Part shown: in pieces, positions 1-11,124 of the stretch
Layout: each line of letters starts with the position of its first letter
How positions within the stretch are numbered: the stretch's first letter is position 1
NCBI RefSeq assembly: GCF_009296265.1
Contig: NZ_WBJS01000003.1
Span: 124,001 to 188,000, forward strand
Direction of reading: 5' to 3'
Origin: Thioclava sp. JE_KL1
GTDB lineage: Bacteria; Pseudomonadota; Alphaproteobacteria; Rhodobacterales; Rhodobacteraceae
Length of the DNA: 64,000 bases
Program-made: the position numbers and the translations under genes
The notes under the pieces: generated by a model
Database searches by the model: none
Told to the model about the DNA's origin: nothing
What the model saw: the letters and a program-made list of their open reading frames with translations, nothing else

Positions 1-38
1 ATGCCGACGCACACGAGACTTACGAGATTTCTGGTTAA

Positions 39-48
39 TTATCTATAA
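39..48. promoter_or_regulatory. BioR operator upstream of bioYB
   Basis: The 10-mer TTATCTATAA matches the BioR box consensus described for alphaproteobacteria (TTATMTATAA). It lies 75 bp before bioY and overlaps a -10-like TATAAC at 44-49, so a bound GntR-family BioR would block the promoter. A weaker related element, TCATAGATAG, sits at about 79-88 and could be a second half-bound site. The regulator gene itself is not in this window. The match is seen directly; repression by biotin status is inferred from the known BioR regulon. Confidence 0.8.
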
Positions 49-122
49 CTTCAATTGATAGCCCCGGATGCGCCTGCATAGTCATAGATAGAAATTCCAA
101 CTATCGACTGAGGACAGGTTCA

Positions 123-677
123 ATGACGGTTTTCGACACTTCCCAGAAGCTCACCCACACTCTCTGGCGCGGCCTTGGCCTCGCGCTTTGCGGCGCGGCC
201 CTGATCACGCTCGGCGCGAAGCTTCAGGTGCCTTTCTGGCCCGTGCCGATGACGTTGCACACGCTTGCGGTCTTCTTCATCGCAGCGAGCGTCGGCCCCA
301 GAATGGCGGCTGCCGCAATGACCACCTATCTCATGATGGGCGCTATGGGGGCGCCGGTCTTCTCGGGCACACCCGAGCGCGGCATCGGGCTGGCCTACAT
401 GATCGGGCCGACCGGGGGCTACCTGCTGGGCTTTCTGCTCGCGGCGCCCCTGATTAGCGTGCTCGCACGTGGTCGCGGCTGGCTCGGCAGAGCGCTAGCG
501 ATGCTCGCCGGGCTGATCGTGGTCTATGCCGCGGGCCTCGCCTGGCTCGCCAATTTCGTGCCCGCGTCGAAACTTCTCGCAACCGGCGTCGCACCTTTCG
601 TTCCCGGGGATCTGGTCAAGATCGCAATCGCCAGCGGGCTCGCGACGGGCCTCACTCGCCTGAAGGAGCGCGCGTAA
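123..677 (+). CDS. bioY: Biotin transporter substrate-binding (S) component BioY
   Basis: This 184-residue integral membrane protein has about six hydrophobic segments and the BioY family hallmarks. These are an N-terminal [14 protein letters not shown] stretch near residue 38 (biotin-binding region) and a [10 protein letters not shown] stretch near residue 95. BioY captures biotin at the cytoplasmic membrane as the S component of an ECF transporter, and in many alphaproteobacteria it works without dedicated EcfA/T genes beside it, as here. A GAGG ribosome site sits at 111-114. Its stop is 3 bp before bioB, so the two are one operon under the BioR box. Length and motifs are typical of the family. 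Confidence 0.93.
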   Translation: MTVFDTSQKLTHTLWRGLGLALCGAALITLGAKLQVPFWPVPMTLHTLAVFFIAASVGPRMAAAAMTTYLMMGAMGAPVFSGTPERGIGLAYMIGPTGGYLLGFLLAAPLISVLARGRGWLGRALAMLAGLIVVYAAGLAWLANFVPASKLLATGVAPFVPGDLVKIAIASGLATGLTRLKERA

Positions 678-679
678 TC

Positions 680-1666
680 ATGGCGGGAGGCATCAGAAAC
701 GACTGGAGCATGGCGCAGGCGAAAGCGATCCACGACCTGCCCTTCCCCGAGCTTCTTCACCGGGCGCAAACGGTTCACCGCACCCATTTCGACCCGAGCG
801 CGCTCGAGACGGCGAGCTTGCTGTCGATCAAGACCGGCGGCTGCCCGGAAGATTGCGGCTATTGCTCGCAATCCGCGCATTACGAGACCGGCGTGAAGGC
901 CACCAAGCTGATGAAGACAGACGAGGTTCTGAGCGCGGCACGACGCGCGAAGGCCTCAGGCGCGCAACGGTTCTGCATGGGCGCGGCGTGGCGTAGCCCG
1001 AAGGATCGCGACATGGATGCGCTCTGCGAGATGGTGCGCGGCGTCTCCGAGCTGGGGCTGGAGACCTGCATGACGCTGGGCATGCTCTCGCCGCAGCAGG
1101 TCGAGAAGCTGAAGGCGGCGGGGCTGGATTTCTACAACCACAACATCGACACGTCGCCGGACTATTACCGGGAGATCGCGACGACCCGCACGATGGAGGA
1201 CCGGCTCGATACGGTCGAAAATGTGCGCAAAGGCGGCATTCGGGTCTGTTGTGGCGGAATCTTGGGCATGGGCGAGGCCGAGGAGGATCGGATCGCCATG
1301 CTGGTGACGCTCGCCACGCTGCCCGCGCACCCGGACAGCGTGCCGATCAACCTCTGGAACGAGATCGACGGTGTGCCGGTGCAAAAGAATGCCGAGCCGG
1401 TCGACCCTTTCGCGCTGGTTCGGGTCGTCGCGCTCGCGCGGATTCTGATGCCCGCGTCGGTGGTGCGACTTTCGGCAGGCCGCACGGGGATGAACGACGC
1501 GTGGCAAGCGCTGTGCTTCCTCGCGGGCGCGAACTCGATTTTCGTGGGCGATCAGCTTCTGACCACGGACAACCCCGCAGCCTGGAAAGATCAGGACCTG
1601 CTGGCGCGGCTGGGCATGCATGTGGCCCCCGCGAAGCCGCGTGTCGAGCCGGCACCCGTGGCTTGA
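680..1666 (+). CDS. bioB: Biotin synthase BioB
   Basis: Radical-SAM enzyme that inserts sulfur into dethiobiotin as the last step of biotin synthesis. The CxxxCxxC cluster motif is at residues 55-62 (CPEDCGYC), preceded by the conserved LLSIKTGG. Later family blocks include YYNHNIDT-like [10 protein letters not shown] and GILGMGE. At 328 residues it has normal length. The start at 680 is preferred over ATG 710 because AAGGAG at 661-666 precedes it and the WSMAQ segment aligns with the N-terminus of the E. coli enzyme. It is coupled to bioY. The bioFDA genes are not in this window, so the pair combines uptake and the final synthetic step. Confidence 0.97.
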   Translation: MAGGIRNDWSMAQAKAIHDLPFPELLHRAQTVHRTHFDPSALETASLLSIKTGGCPEDCGYCSQSAHYETGVKATKLMKTDEVLSAARRAKASGAQRFCMGAAWRSPKDRDMDALCEMVRGVSELGLETCMTLGMLSPQQVEKLKAAGLDFYNHNIDTSPDYYREIATTRTMEDRLDTVENVRKGGIRVCCGGILGMGEAEEDRIAMLVTLATLPAHPDSVPINLWNEIDGVPVQKNAEPVDPFALVRVVALARILMPASVVRLSAGRTGMNDAWQALCFLAGANSIFVGDQLLTTDNPAAWKDQDLLARLGMHVAPAKPRVEPAPVA

Positions 1667-1674
1667 GCGCGCGA

Positions 1675-1701
1675 CCGTCTCGGGCAACTCGCCCGAGACG
1701 G
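1675..1701 (+). terminator. Hairpin after bioB
   Basis: A perfect 11-bp stem (CCGTCTCGGGC with GCCCGAGACGG) closes a 5-nt loop, 9 bp after the bioB stop. No T-run follows, so termination strength is uncertain. It lies between the convergent bioB and ppsA and could serve either. Confidence 0.5.
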
Positions 1702-1734
1702 CTAACGGACGCGTCCCGCGGGTTCACGGTCGGG

Positions 1735-4122
1735 TCAGCGCTGACCTTCCGCCTCGGCAACATGGCCTTTGACCTTCAGGAAACTGTCCGGCGTCACCGA
1801 GATCGAGTCGATGCCAAACTCCACCAATCTACGGGCGAATTCCGGGTAGTTCGACGGCGCCTGACCGCAGAGCCCGACCTTCGCGCCAACGCCATGCGCT
1901 CTTTCGATGACACTCCGGATCATCCACTGAACGGCGGCGTGCCGTTCGTCGAACAGAGGCGCGAGCCGGTCGCTGTCGCGGTCGATGCCCAAGGTCAGCT
2001 GCGTCAGATCGTTCGACCCGATGGAGAAGCCGTCGAACCGCTTGGCGAATTCCTCGGCGAGGATGACGTTCGAGGGCACTTCGCACATCACGTAGATCTG
2101 CAGACCGTTCGATCCGCGCACCAGCCCTTCCTCGGCCATCACCGCCAAGACGCGGTCGGCTTCTTCGGGCGTGCGGCAGAACGGAACCATCACCAGCACA
2201 TTGTCGAAGCCTGCCTCTTCGCGCAGCCGCCGGATCGCCCGGCATTCGAGCCGGAACCCCTCGACATAGGCGGGATCGTAATAGCGCGAGGCGCCGCGCC
2301 AGCCGATCATCGGGTTGGATTCCACCGGCTCGAATTGCCGCCCGCCAAGCAGGTCGGCATATTCGTTCGTCTTGAAATCGCTCAGCCGCAGGATCATCGG
2401 GTTCGGGTAGGCCACGGCGGCGATCCGGGACAGGCCAAGCGCCAGTTGATCGACGAAATACTCGGCCTTGTCCTCATATCCCCTTGTGAGCGTTTCGATT
2501 TCTTCCCGCACCTCGGCCTCCCGGATATCGGAGAAATGCAGCAGCGCCATCGGATGGACCCGGATCGTGTTCGAGATCACGAATTCCATCCGCGCCAGAC
2601 CGACACCGTCGATCGGCAGCCGCCACCAGCGCGCGGCGATGGCCGGGTTGGCGAGGTTGAGCATCACCTTGGTCTTGGTGTCCGGCACCGCGTCGAGGTT
2701 CAGATCTTCGACCGAGAACTCGGCAAAGCCGTCATAGACCAGACCCTCGTCCCCTTCGGCACAGCAGACGGTCACCTCCTGCTCGTCATGCAGCACATGG
2801 GTCGCATCGCCACAGCCGACGATGGCGGGAACGCCCAATTCCCTGCTGACGATGGCGGCGTGGCTGGTTCTGCCGCCGTGATCGGTGATGATGGCCGAGG
2901 CGCGTTTCATCACAGGCACCCAGTCGGGGTCCGTCGTCGAGGTGACGAGGACCGAGCCATCCACGAAATCGTCGATATCCTTGACGTCTTCGATCAGGCA
3001 GACCCGCCCGGTCGCGACCTGCTCGCCCACCGACAGCCCGCTGACGACGACCGGACCGTGCGCGCCGATGGTGTAGCGCCGGAGCGATCCCGCAGAGACC
3101 CGCGACTGTACCGTCTCGGGGCGCGCCTGCACGATGAACAACTTCCCCGTGACGCCGTCTTTCGCCCATTCCATATCCATCGGCTGGCCATAATGCGCTT
3201 CGATGGTCGCCGCCTGCTGCGCGAGGTCGAGCACCTCGTCATCCGACAGGACAAACCTCCCGCGTTCGGCTTTCGATGTCGGCACGTTGCGCACCGGGTT
3301 CGGGGCGTCCGGCCCGGCATAGATCATCTTGATCTCTTTCGCCCCGAGCTTCTTCTCGATGATCGGCTTGACGCCCGCCTTGCCAAGGAAGGGTTTGTAG
3401 ACCTGAAACTCGTCCGGCGTGACCGCGCCCTGCACGACATTCTCGCCCAATCCCCAGGCCGCGCTGATCAGCACGACCTTGTCGAAGCCGGTTTCGGTGT
3501 CGATCGAGAACATCACACCCGACCCACCGATATCGGAGCGCACCATCTGCTGAACGCCCACGGAAAGCGCGACATCGAGGTGATTGAACCCTCTGAGCTT
3601 GCGATAGGTGATCGCGCGGTCGGTGAAGAGCGAGGCATAGCACTTGCGGCAGGCGGTCAGAAGCTCCTCCTCGCCCGAAACGTTCAGGTAGGTCTCCTGC
3701 TGACCGGCAAAACTGGCATCGGGGAGGTCTTCGGCCGTGGCGCTCGAGCGCACGGCGACGGAGACCTCAGGCACCCCTGCCCGCTTCGACAGATCGCGGT
3801 AAGCCTCCCGGATCGCGGCCTCGGTCGAGTCGGGCCAGTCCCCGGCCACAATGGTGTCGCGAATGCTCTGCCCCGCGACGTGAAGGCTGATCTTGTCGGC
3901 ATCGTAATCCGCGAGATAGCCCGCGATGGCCTCGGTCAGATTGTTCTCGTCAAGGAACATCCGATAGGCGTCGGAGGTGGTTGCGAAGCCGGGCGGGACC
4001 TGAATGCCTTTGGCGCCCAGCTCCTGCACCATCTCGCCAAGCGAAGAGTTCTTGCCGCCCACAAGCGCGACGTCCTCGCGGCGTAAGCTATCGAAAGGAA
4101 TAACTTCTTTCTTCGTGGTCAT
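1735..4122 (-). CDS. ppsA: Phosphoenolpyruvate synthase (pyruvate, water dikinase)
   Basis: Converts pyruvate, ATP and water into PEP, AMP and phosphate, which is the entry to gluconeogenesis from C3 compounds. About 795 residues, the standard length. The N-terminal ATP-grasp nucleotide-binding domain begins with VGGKNSSLGEM. The swivelling phosphohistidine domain has the GGRTSHAAI motif with the catalytic His near residue 421. The C-terminal PEP-utiliser barrel ends in GLCGQAPSNYPEFA. The start at 4122 (MTTKKEV) has a GGGGAGG ribosome site 10 nt upstream; a further in-frame start at 4155 lacks support. It is monocistronic and divergent from the riboswitch-controlled methyltransferase operon. 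Confidence 0.95.
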   Translation of the reverse strand: MTTKKEVIPFDSLRREDVALVGGKNSSLGEMVQELGAKGIQVPPGFATTSDAYRMFLDENNLTEAIAGYLADYDADKISLHVAGQSIRDTIVAGDWPDSTEAAIREAYRDLSKRAGVPEVSVAVRSSATAEDLPDASFAGQQETYLNVSGEEELLTACRKCYASLFTDRAITYRKLRGFNHLDVALSVGVQQMVRSDIGGSGVMFSIDTETGFDKVVLISAAWGLGENVVQGAVTPDEFQVYKPFLGKAGVKPIIEKKLGAKEIKMIYAGPDAPNPVRNVPTSKAERGRFVLSDDEVLDLAQQAATIEAHYGQPMDMEWAKDGVTGKLFIVQARPETVQSRVSAGSLRRYTIGAHGPVVVSGLSVGEQVATGRVCLIEDVKDIDDFVDGSVLVTSTTDPDWVPVMKRASAIITDHGGRTSHAAIVSRELGVPAIVGCGDATHVLHDEQEVTVCCAEGDEGLVYDGFAEFSVEDLNLDAVPDTKTKVMLNLANPAIAARWWRLPIDGVGLARMEFVISNTIRVHPMALLHFSDIREAEVREEIETLTRGYEDKAEYFVDQLALGLSRIAAVAYPNPMILRLSDFKTNEYADLLGGRQFEPVESNPMIGWRGASRYYDPAYVEGFRLECRAIRRLREEAGFDNVLVMVPFCRTPEEADRVLAVMAEEGLVRGSNGLQIYVMCEVPSNVILAEEFAKRFDGFSIGSNDLTQLTLGIDRDSDRLAPLFDERHAAVQWMIRSVIERAHGVGAKVGLCGQAPSNYPEFARRLVEFGIDSISVTPDSFLKVKGHVAEAEGQR

Positions 4123-4349
4123 GGGCTCGCCTCCCCTGTTTGCACCTGCGGGCACTCTATCTCAGGGGCGCATTTCGACCTTGATCTCCGTCAACGCCGG
4201 GCGTTGCGGGCCGCTCCCAGCCTGCTTCCGTCGCGTAAGAACGAGACAGTCCGTCGACATGCGCGCGCGAATTGCCGTGCAACAGTCGGCTGCCACCCCG
4301 CCCCCAATCCGTTCTGGACAGCGCCAGATTTTCCTGCGATCAAATCCGG

Positions 4350-4525
4350 GATGGTGTCCGGCCCCAAAGGGTCGGCTGAAAAGGGAACACGGTGCGGGCG
4401 ATGCCCAACTCCGTGACTGCCCCCGCAACTGTAAGCGGCGAGCGCCACCGGAAACGCCACTGACCTGCAAAGGTTGGGAAGGTCCGGTGAAGCTACGACC
4501 CGCGAGTCAGGAGACCTGCCATCTC
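4350..4525 (+). promoter_or_regulatory. Cobalamin riboswitch 1 (upstream of the bmt operon)
   Basis: The conserved core CCCGCAACTGTAAGCGG (about 4420-4437), the 5' GGGAACACGGTGCG element (about 4383-4396) and the B12 box GAGTCAGGAGACCTGCC (about 4504-4520) are present in the correct order and spacing. A short hairpin GATGCGC/GCGCATC (4527-4545) follows immediately and may be part of the expression platform. It occupies the middle of the 540-bp gap between ppsA and the next gene on the plus strand. The expected behaviour is repression of the downstream genes when adenosylcobalamin is bound. Confidence 0.93.
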
Positions 4526-4594
4526 GGATGCGCGCCTAGCGCATCTCGGTCACCTTAAACCCGGGCGGGGTGCCCTGGGACGGAGAGACGAGAG

Positions 4595-4705
4595 ATGGAC
4601 CAGATTGGACCTCGCATATCGCCGTGCCGCGACCACTCCCGCCCTTTTGCGCGGAGGGCGCGATGCTTTTGGAACGAACGCTTTCACTGCTACAACTCGA
4701 TATAG
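4595..4705 (+). other. Possible 36-codon upstream ORF in the riboswitch leader
   Basis: An ATG at 4595, preceded by GGAGAGACGAGAG, opens a 36-codon frame ending in TAG at 4705. It overlaps the start of the next gene (4663) in a different frame. It resembles no protein I recognise. It could be a leader or a chance frame; the purine-rich site upstream is the only support. Confidence 0.15.
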
Positions 4706-4968
4706 GACCGATCTCGCCGCTGCGTGCGCGTGAGCTGGGGACGCTCGGCTACATGGAATGGCTCGGCACGCTGCCGGGCGACATGCCCTATGCGAAGGCG
4801 GCGATCGTCGCCCATATGCAGGCCTATCCGCACTCCCTGATCTCGCCCGCGGTGGAGGTGTTCTGCGAGCTCCTGCTGGAGTCGCTGACCCCGCAGCCTT
4901 TCGCCTTGCCGATCGAGATGCCCCCGCCGGTGCGGCGGGGCGGCGCACGCGCCCGACGCGGCCTCTGA
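4663..4968 (+). CDS. Small protein of unknown function in the riboswitch-controlled bmt operon
   Basis: 101 residues, not recognised. The start at 4663 (MLLERTLS) is chosen because GGAGGG lies 5-10 nt upstream; the longer in-frame extension from 4570 would run through the leader. The protein looks soluble and helical, with the segments LLQLDIGPISPLRARELG and GYMEWLGTLPGDMPYAKAA, and ends in a basic, proline-rich tail (RRGGARARRGL). It is the first gene after cobalamin riboswitch 1 and precedes the homocysteine methyltransferase by 130 bp. It is therefore probably expressed under B12 limitation and may assist or regulate that enzyme. Function is unknown. Confidence 0.6.
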   Translation: MLLERTLSLLQLDIGPISPLRARELGTLGYMEWLGTLPGDMPYAKAAIVAHMQAYPHSLISPAVEVFCELLLESLTPQPFALPIEMPPPVRRGGARARRGL

Positions 4969-5098
4969 CCCGTTTTTCGTCTTGCGGTCGCATGCTGCGG
5001 CCCGGCCGAGGACCATTGCAGCAGGAAACGGCACTCCGTTTCCTGTGAGGCTCGGCTTTTCCAAACGATGGTCATGGATGAACTGAGAGGATCTCTCC

Positions 5099-6148
5099 AT
5101 GAATGACAACAAACTGACCCGTCTGCTCGACGCGCGCCCGGTGATCTGCGCCGAGGGCTTCCTGTTCGAACTGGAACGACGCGGCTATCTGACCGCCGGG
5201 GAATTCGTGCCCGAGGTGGCGCTCGAATACCCGCAGGCGCTGCGCAATCTGCATGTCGATTTCCAGCGCGCTGGCAGCGATATCGTCGAGGCCTTCACCT
5301 ATAACGGCCACCGCGAGAAGATGCGCGTGATCGGCAAGGAAGACCTGCTGGAGCCGCTCAACCGTGCGGCGCTGAAGATCGCGCGCGAGGTTGCCAATGC
5401 GAAGACCGGCAACCTGATGGCGGGCAATATCTCGAACACGAATATCTGGGACCCCACCGATCCGGCGCGACAGGCCGAGGTGCGTGCGATGTTCGACGAG
5501 ATGATCGGCTGGGCGGTCGAGGAAGGCGCGGATATCATTATCGGCGAGACCTTCTACTACGCGGGCGAGGCGCTCTGTGCGCTCGAGGCCGCGAAGGCGT
5601 CAGGTCTGCCGGTGGTGCTGACGCTGGCGCCGATGGCGGGCAACGAGATGATGGACGGGGTTGGCATCGTCGAGACCTGCCAGCAGCTCGAACAGGCGGG
5701 CGCAGATGTCGTCGGGCTGAACTGCTTCCGCGGGCCGCAGACAATGATGCCGTGGCTGCGCAAGGTGCGCGCGGCGGTGAGCTGCCATGTCGGCGCCCTG
5801 CCCGTGCCTTACCGGACCACGAAGGATGAGCCCACCTTCTTCAACCTCTCCGATCACAACGGCTGCACCTGCCCCTCGCCGCATGGCCGGACCTTCCCGA
5901 CCGCGCTCGATCCGCTGGCCTGCAACCGCTACGAGATCGGCGCCTTCGCGCGTGAGGCGCAGGCGATCGGGGTGAATTACCTCGGCGTGTGCTGCGGGGC
6001 GAGCCCGATGCATATCCGCGAAATGGCCGAGGCCGTGGGTCGCGAGACCGAGGCCAGCCGCTTCTCGGAGCGCATGGAGAACCACTTCATGTATGGCCAG
6101 AACGCCCGCCTCCCGGCGCATATCCGGGCGCTCGGCAACGGGGCCTGA
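5099..6148 (+). CDS. bmt: Betaine-homocysteine S-methyltransferase family enzyme
   Basis: Zinc-dependent homocysteine methyltransferase (pfam S-methyl_trans) of 349 residues. It transfers a methyl group, most likely from glycine betaine, to homocysteine to make methionine without cobalamin. The three zinc ligands are visible: Cys in GLNCFRGPQ (about residue 207) and the Cys-Cys pair in GVCCGAS (about 299-300). The N-terminal ICAEGFLFELERRGYL block is also family-like. A ribosome site (GAGAGGA) precedes ATG 5099. Placement behind a cobalamin riboswitch fits a B12-independent backup for MetH. The methyl donor (betaine, rather than S-methylmethionine) is inferred from similarity to rhizobial and rhodobacterial enzymes. 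Confidence 0.85.
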   Translation: MNDNKLTRLLDARPVICAEGFLFELERRGYLTAGEFVPEVALEYPQALRNLHVDFQRAGSDIVEAFTYNGHREKMRVIGKEDLLEPLNRAALKIAREVANAKTGNLMAGNISNTNIWDPTDPARQAEVRAMFDEMIGWAVEEGADIIIGETFYYAGEALCALEAAKASGLPVVLTLAPMAGNEMMDGVGIVETCQQLEQAGADVVGLNCFRGPQTMMPWLRKVRAAVSCHVGALPVPYRTTKDEPTFFNLSDHNGCTCPSPHGRTFPTALDPLACNRYEIGAFAREAQAIGVNYLGVCCGASPMHIREMAEAVGRETEASRFSERMENHFMYGQNARLPAHIRALGNGA

Positions 6149-6160
6149 GGCTTGAAGCTG

Positions 6161-6191
6161 CCCTGTCGCGCGAGAGTTTCGCGCGGCAGGG
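6161..6191 (+). terminator. Hairpin after bmt
   Basis: A long stem (CCCTGTCGCGCGA with TCGCGCGGCAGGG, one T-G pair) with a short loop lies 13 bp downstream of the bmt stop. No U-run follows. It separates the bmt operon from the nrd promoter, which starts right after it. Confidence 0.55.
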
Positions 6192-6192
6192 A

Positions 6193-6239
6193 AATCTATA
6201 TATTGACACCACTACACCATGCATCCCAATATGATGTTG
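6193..6239 (+). promoter_or_regulatory. Tandem NrdR boxes and promoter of nrdHIEF
   Basis: The NrdR consensus core is CWATATATWG. CTATATATTG is found at 6196-6205, a full core match, and CAATATGATG at 6227-6236, matching 8 of 10. The two are offset by exactly 31 bp, three helical turns, as in characterised NrdR promoters. A -35 element TTGACA (6203-6208) lies inside the first box, and a -10-like CAATAT/TATGAT (6227-6235) lies inside the second. NrdR bound with ATP/dATP would therefore occlude RNA polymerase. Confidence 0.75.
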
Positions 6240-6241
6240 CT

Positions 6242-6405
6242 TTGGTTCCTGCGAGTCACTCCGCAGGCGAAGAGGGAAGCCGGTGAAATTCCGGCGCTGC
6301 CCCCGCAACTGTAAGCGGCGAGCCTGATGTCCGAATGTCACTGGTGCGATGCGCCGGGAAGACGGACCGAGAGGCGCTCGAGCCGCGAGCCAGGAGACCT
6401 GCCAG
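6242..6405 (+). promoter_or_regulatory. Cobalamin riboswitch 2 (upstream of nrdHIEF)
   Basis: It has the same core as riboswitch 1 (CCCGCAACTGTAAGCGG, about 6302-6318), with GGGAAGCCGGTG (about 6274-6285) 5' of it and the B12 box GAGCCAGGAGACCTGCC at 6387-6403. A hairpin GGGCGC/GCGCCC at 6438-6464, between the aptamer and the nrdH ribosome site, could be the expression platform. Cobalamin binding should switch off the class Ib reductase when a B12-dependent enzyme can work. Confidence 0.93.
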
Positions 6406-6514
6406 AGCAGATAGACGACGACCGCGGCGGAGGGCCCGGGCGCGTGGCAGTTCGCTTTGCGCCCTGCCCACGAGCCTTGTCCCGCGCTGCCGACAGCAAA
6501 CAAAGGGACAGAAC

Positions 6515-6736
6515 ATGACCATCACCGTCTATTCGAAACCGGCCTGCGTGCAATGCACCGCCACGACCCGCGCGCTCGATGCCAAGGGGATCGATTACAA
6601 CGTGATCGACCTCACCGAGGACGCCGCCGCGATGGAGATGGTGCAGGACCTCGGCTACCGGCAGGCCCCGGTCGTGATCGCGAACGAGGATCACTGGGCG
6701 GGCTTTCGCCCCGACATGATCAACCGGCTGGCCTGA
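6515..6736 (+). CDS. nrdH: Glutaredoxin-like protein NrdH
   Basis: A 73-residue thioredoxin-fold electron donor for the class Ib ribonucleotide reductase. The redox motif CVQC is at residues 11-14, preceded by the typical VYSKPA. The C-terminal half has QAPVVI (cis-Pro loop) and a terminal WAGFRPDMINRLA like other NrdH proteins. The start at 6515 has AAAGGGA at 6502-6508. It is the first gene of nrdHIEF and lies directly behind riboswitch 2. Reduction of NrdH by thioredoxin reductase is known for the family. Confidence 0.93.
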   Translation: MTITVYSKPACVQCTATTRALDAKGIDYNVIDLTEDAAAMEMVQDLGYRQAPVVIANEDHWAGFRPDMINRLA

Positions 6737-6748
6737 GACCTAGCCGCG

Positions 6749-7152
6749 ATGGGACAGGCAAGGCTGATCTATTTCTCCTCGGCATCGGGCAACACACAGC
6801 GCTTCGTGGAGCGGCTGGGCCTGCCCGCGCTGCGCTTGCCCGTCTCGGCAGACGCCCCGATGCCGACGCCCTCCGGCCCCTACGTCCTGATCTGCCCGAG
6901 CTATGCCGACGGCAAGGGGCGCGGCGCGGTTGCGAAACCGGTCATCGCCTTTCTCAACGACCCCACCCGCCGCGCGGGCCTGCGCGGCGTCATCGCCAGC
7001 GGCAATCGCAATTTCGGCGCGCTCTTCGCCTGCGCGGGCGATCTGCTGGCGCGCAAATGCAATATCCCCGTGCTCTACCGGTTCGAGCTGGCAGGCACGG
7101 ACAGTGACATCGACCGCGTGCGCGCGGGTCTCGAAACCTTCTGGAGGCAGGA

Positions 7153-7171
<19 letters not shown>
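6749..7171 (+). CDS. nrdI: Flavodoxin-like protein NrdI
   Basis: A 140-residue FMN protein that activates the dimanganese cofactor of NrdF by supplying superoxide. The FMN-phosphate loop [10 protein letters not shown] (about residues 10-19) and the block [14 protein letters not shown] (about 80) are the family signatures. It lies 12 bp after nrdH, and its end overlaps the nrdE start by 19 bp, indicating translational coupling. Its presence, together with NrdE and NrdF, identifies the reductase as class Ib rather than Ia. Confidence 0.93.
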
Positions 7172-10310
<3,139 letters not shown>

Positions 10311-10321
10311 GCCCGCCGCCG

Positions 10322-10345
10322 CCCGCGCCTCAGACGGGGCGCGGG
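10322..10345. terminator. Hairpin between convergent nrdF and yehW
   Basis: CCCGCGCC pairs with GGCGCGGG around an 8-nt loop, 12 bp after the nrdF stop. No T-run is present. It may act in both directions because the neighbouring genes converge. Confidence 0.45.
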
Positions 10346-10368
10346 TCGCTCCTCGAGCCTGTCCGGTT

Positions 10369-11124
10369 TCAGGTATCGGCCCCGGCGGGTTGCCTGCCCA
10401 ATCGCCGCGTCAGAGCGGTCTCCAACAGGCTCAGCGCGTCGTAGACGAGCACCGCGAACAGCCCCACGATCACGCCGCCTTGCAACACGAAGGCGGTGTT
10501 GCTGGTTAGAAGCCCCGCGATGATCACCTCGCCCAAGGTCCGCGCGGCCACGGTGGAGCCGACCGTCGCCGTGCCGATCGCGATCACCACCGACAGCCGG
10601 ATGCCCGTCAGGATTACCGGCAGGGCCAGCGGCAGTTCCACCCGGATCAGACGTTGCCAGCGGGTCAGGCCGATGCCGCGGGCGGCCTCCATCGTCGCGG
10701 GCGGCAGGGTCGAGAGCCCCGCGATGGCCGTCTCGAAGATCGGCAGCAACCCGTAGAGGAACAGCGCCACCAGCGTCGGCCCGGCCCCGAAACCGAGCGC
10801 GGGTACCGCCAGCGCCAGCACCGCCACGGGCGGGAAGGTCTGCCCGATATTGGTGATCGTGCGCGACAGCGGCAGGAAGGCCGCGCCCGCAGGCCGCGTC
10901 ACGAGGATGGCAAGGCCCACCGCGACGAGCGTCGCCAACCCCGAGGCCAGTGCCACCAGCCCCAGATGGCTCAGCGAGAGCGACAGGATCGAGGCGCGCT
11001 CGTAGATCACCGGACCGCCCGCCGGGGCGAAGGGCGCGAAGACCGGCGCGAACCAATGCGGACGCAGGACCAGCGCCAGCAAGAGCGCCACGCAGGCAGC
11101 CCGGATCGCGCCGCTACGGCTCAT
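10369..11124 (-). CDS. yehW: Osmoprotectant-type ABC transporter permease (YehW-like)
   Basis: A 251-residue inner-membrane permease of the BetT/OpuB-type (MetI-like) family. The EAA loop is visible as EAARGIGLTRWQRLIRVELPLAL (split: EAARGIGLTRW, then RVELPLALPV). The start at 11124 (MSRSGAIRA) overlaps the stop of the ATPase gene in an ATGA arrangement; a longer frame from 11226 lies inside that gene and is not used. It is the last gene of the osmF-yehY-yehX-yehW order known from E. coli. The substrate is probably a betaine or related compatible solute, but the E. coli system has low affinity, so the solute is unsure. Confidence 0.85.
   Translation of the reverse strand: MSRSGAIRAACVALLLALVLRPHWFAPVFAPFAPAGGPVIYERASILSLSLSHLGLVALASGLATLVAVGLAILVTRPAGAAFLPLSRTITNIGQTFPPVAVLALAVPALGFGAGPTLVALFLYGLLPIFETAIAGLSTLPPATMEAARGIGLTRWQRLIRVELPLALPVILTGIRLSVVIAIGTATVGSTVAARTLGEVIIAGLLTSNTAFVLQGGVIVGLFAVLVYDALSLLETALTRRLGRQPAGADT

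Noticed and set aside
1733-1746. A perfect 14-bp palindrome GGTCAGCGCTGACC at the end of ppsA
   Set aside because: It overlaps the last ppsA codons and its stop, has no second copy that I saw, and is likely a chance palindrome in coding DNA.
1249-4086. A 945-codon open frame on the plus strand opposite ppsA
   Set aside because: It is antisense to a clear, full-length PEP synthase, its translation is Arg/His-rich with no recognisable domain, and it starts inside bioB. This is a typical GC-rich shadow frame.
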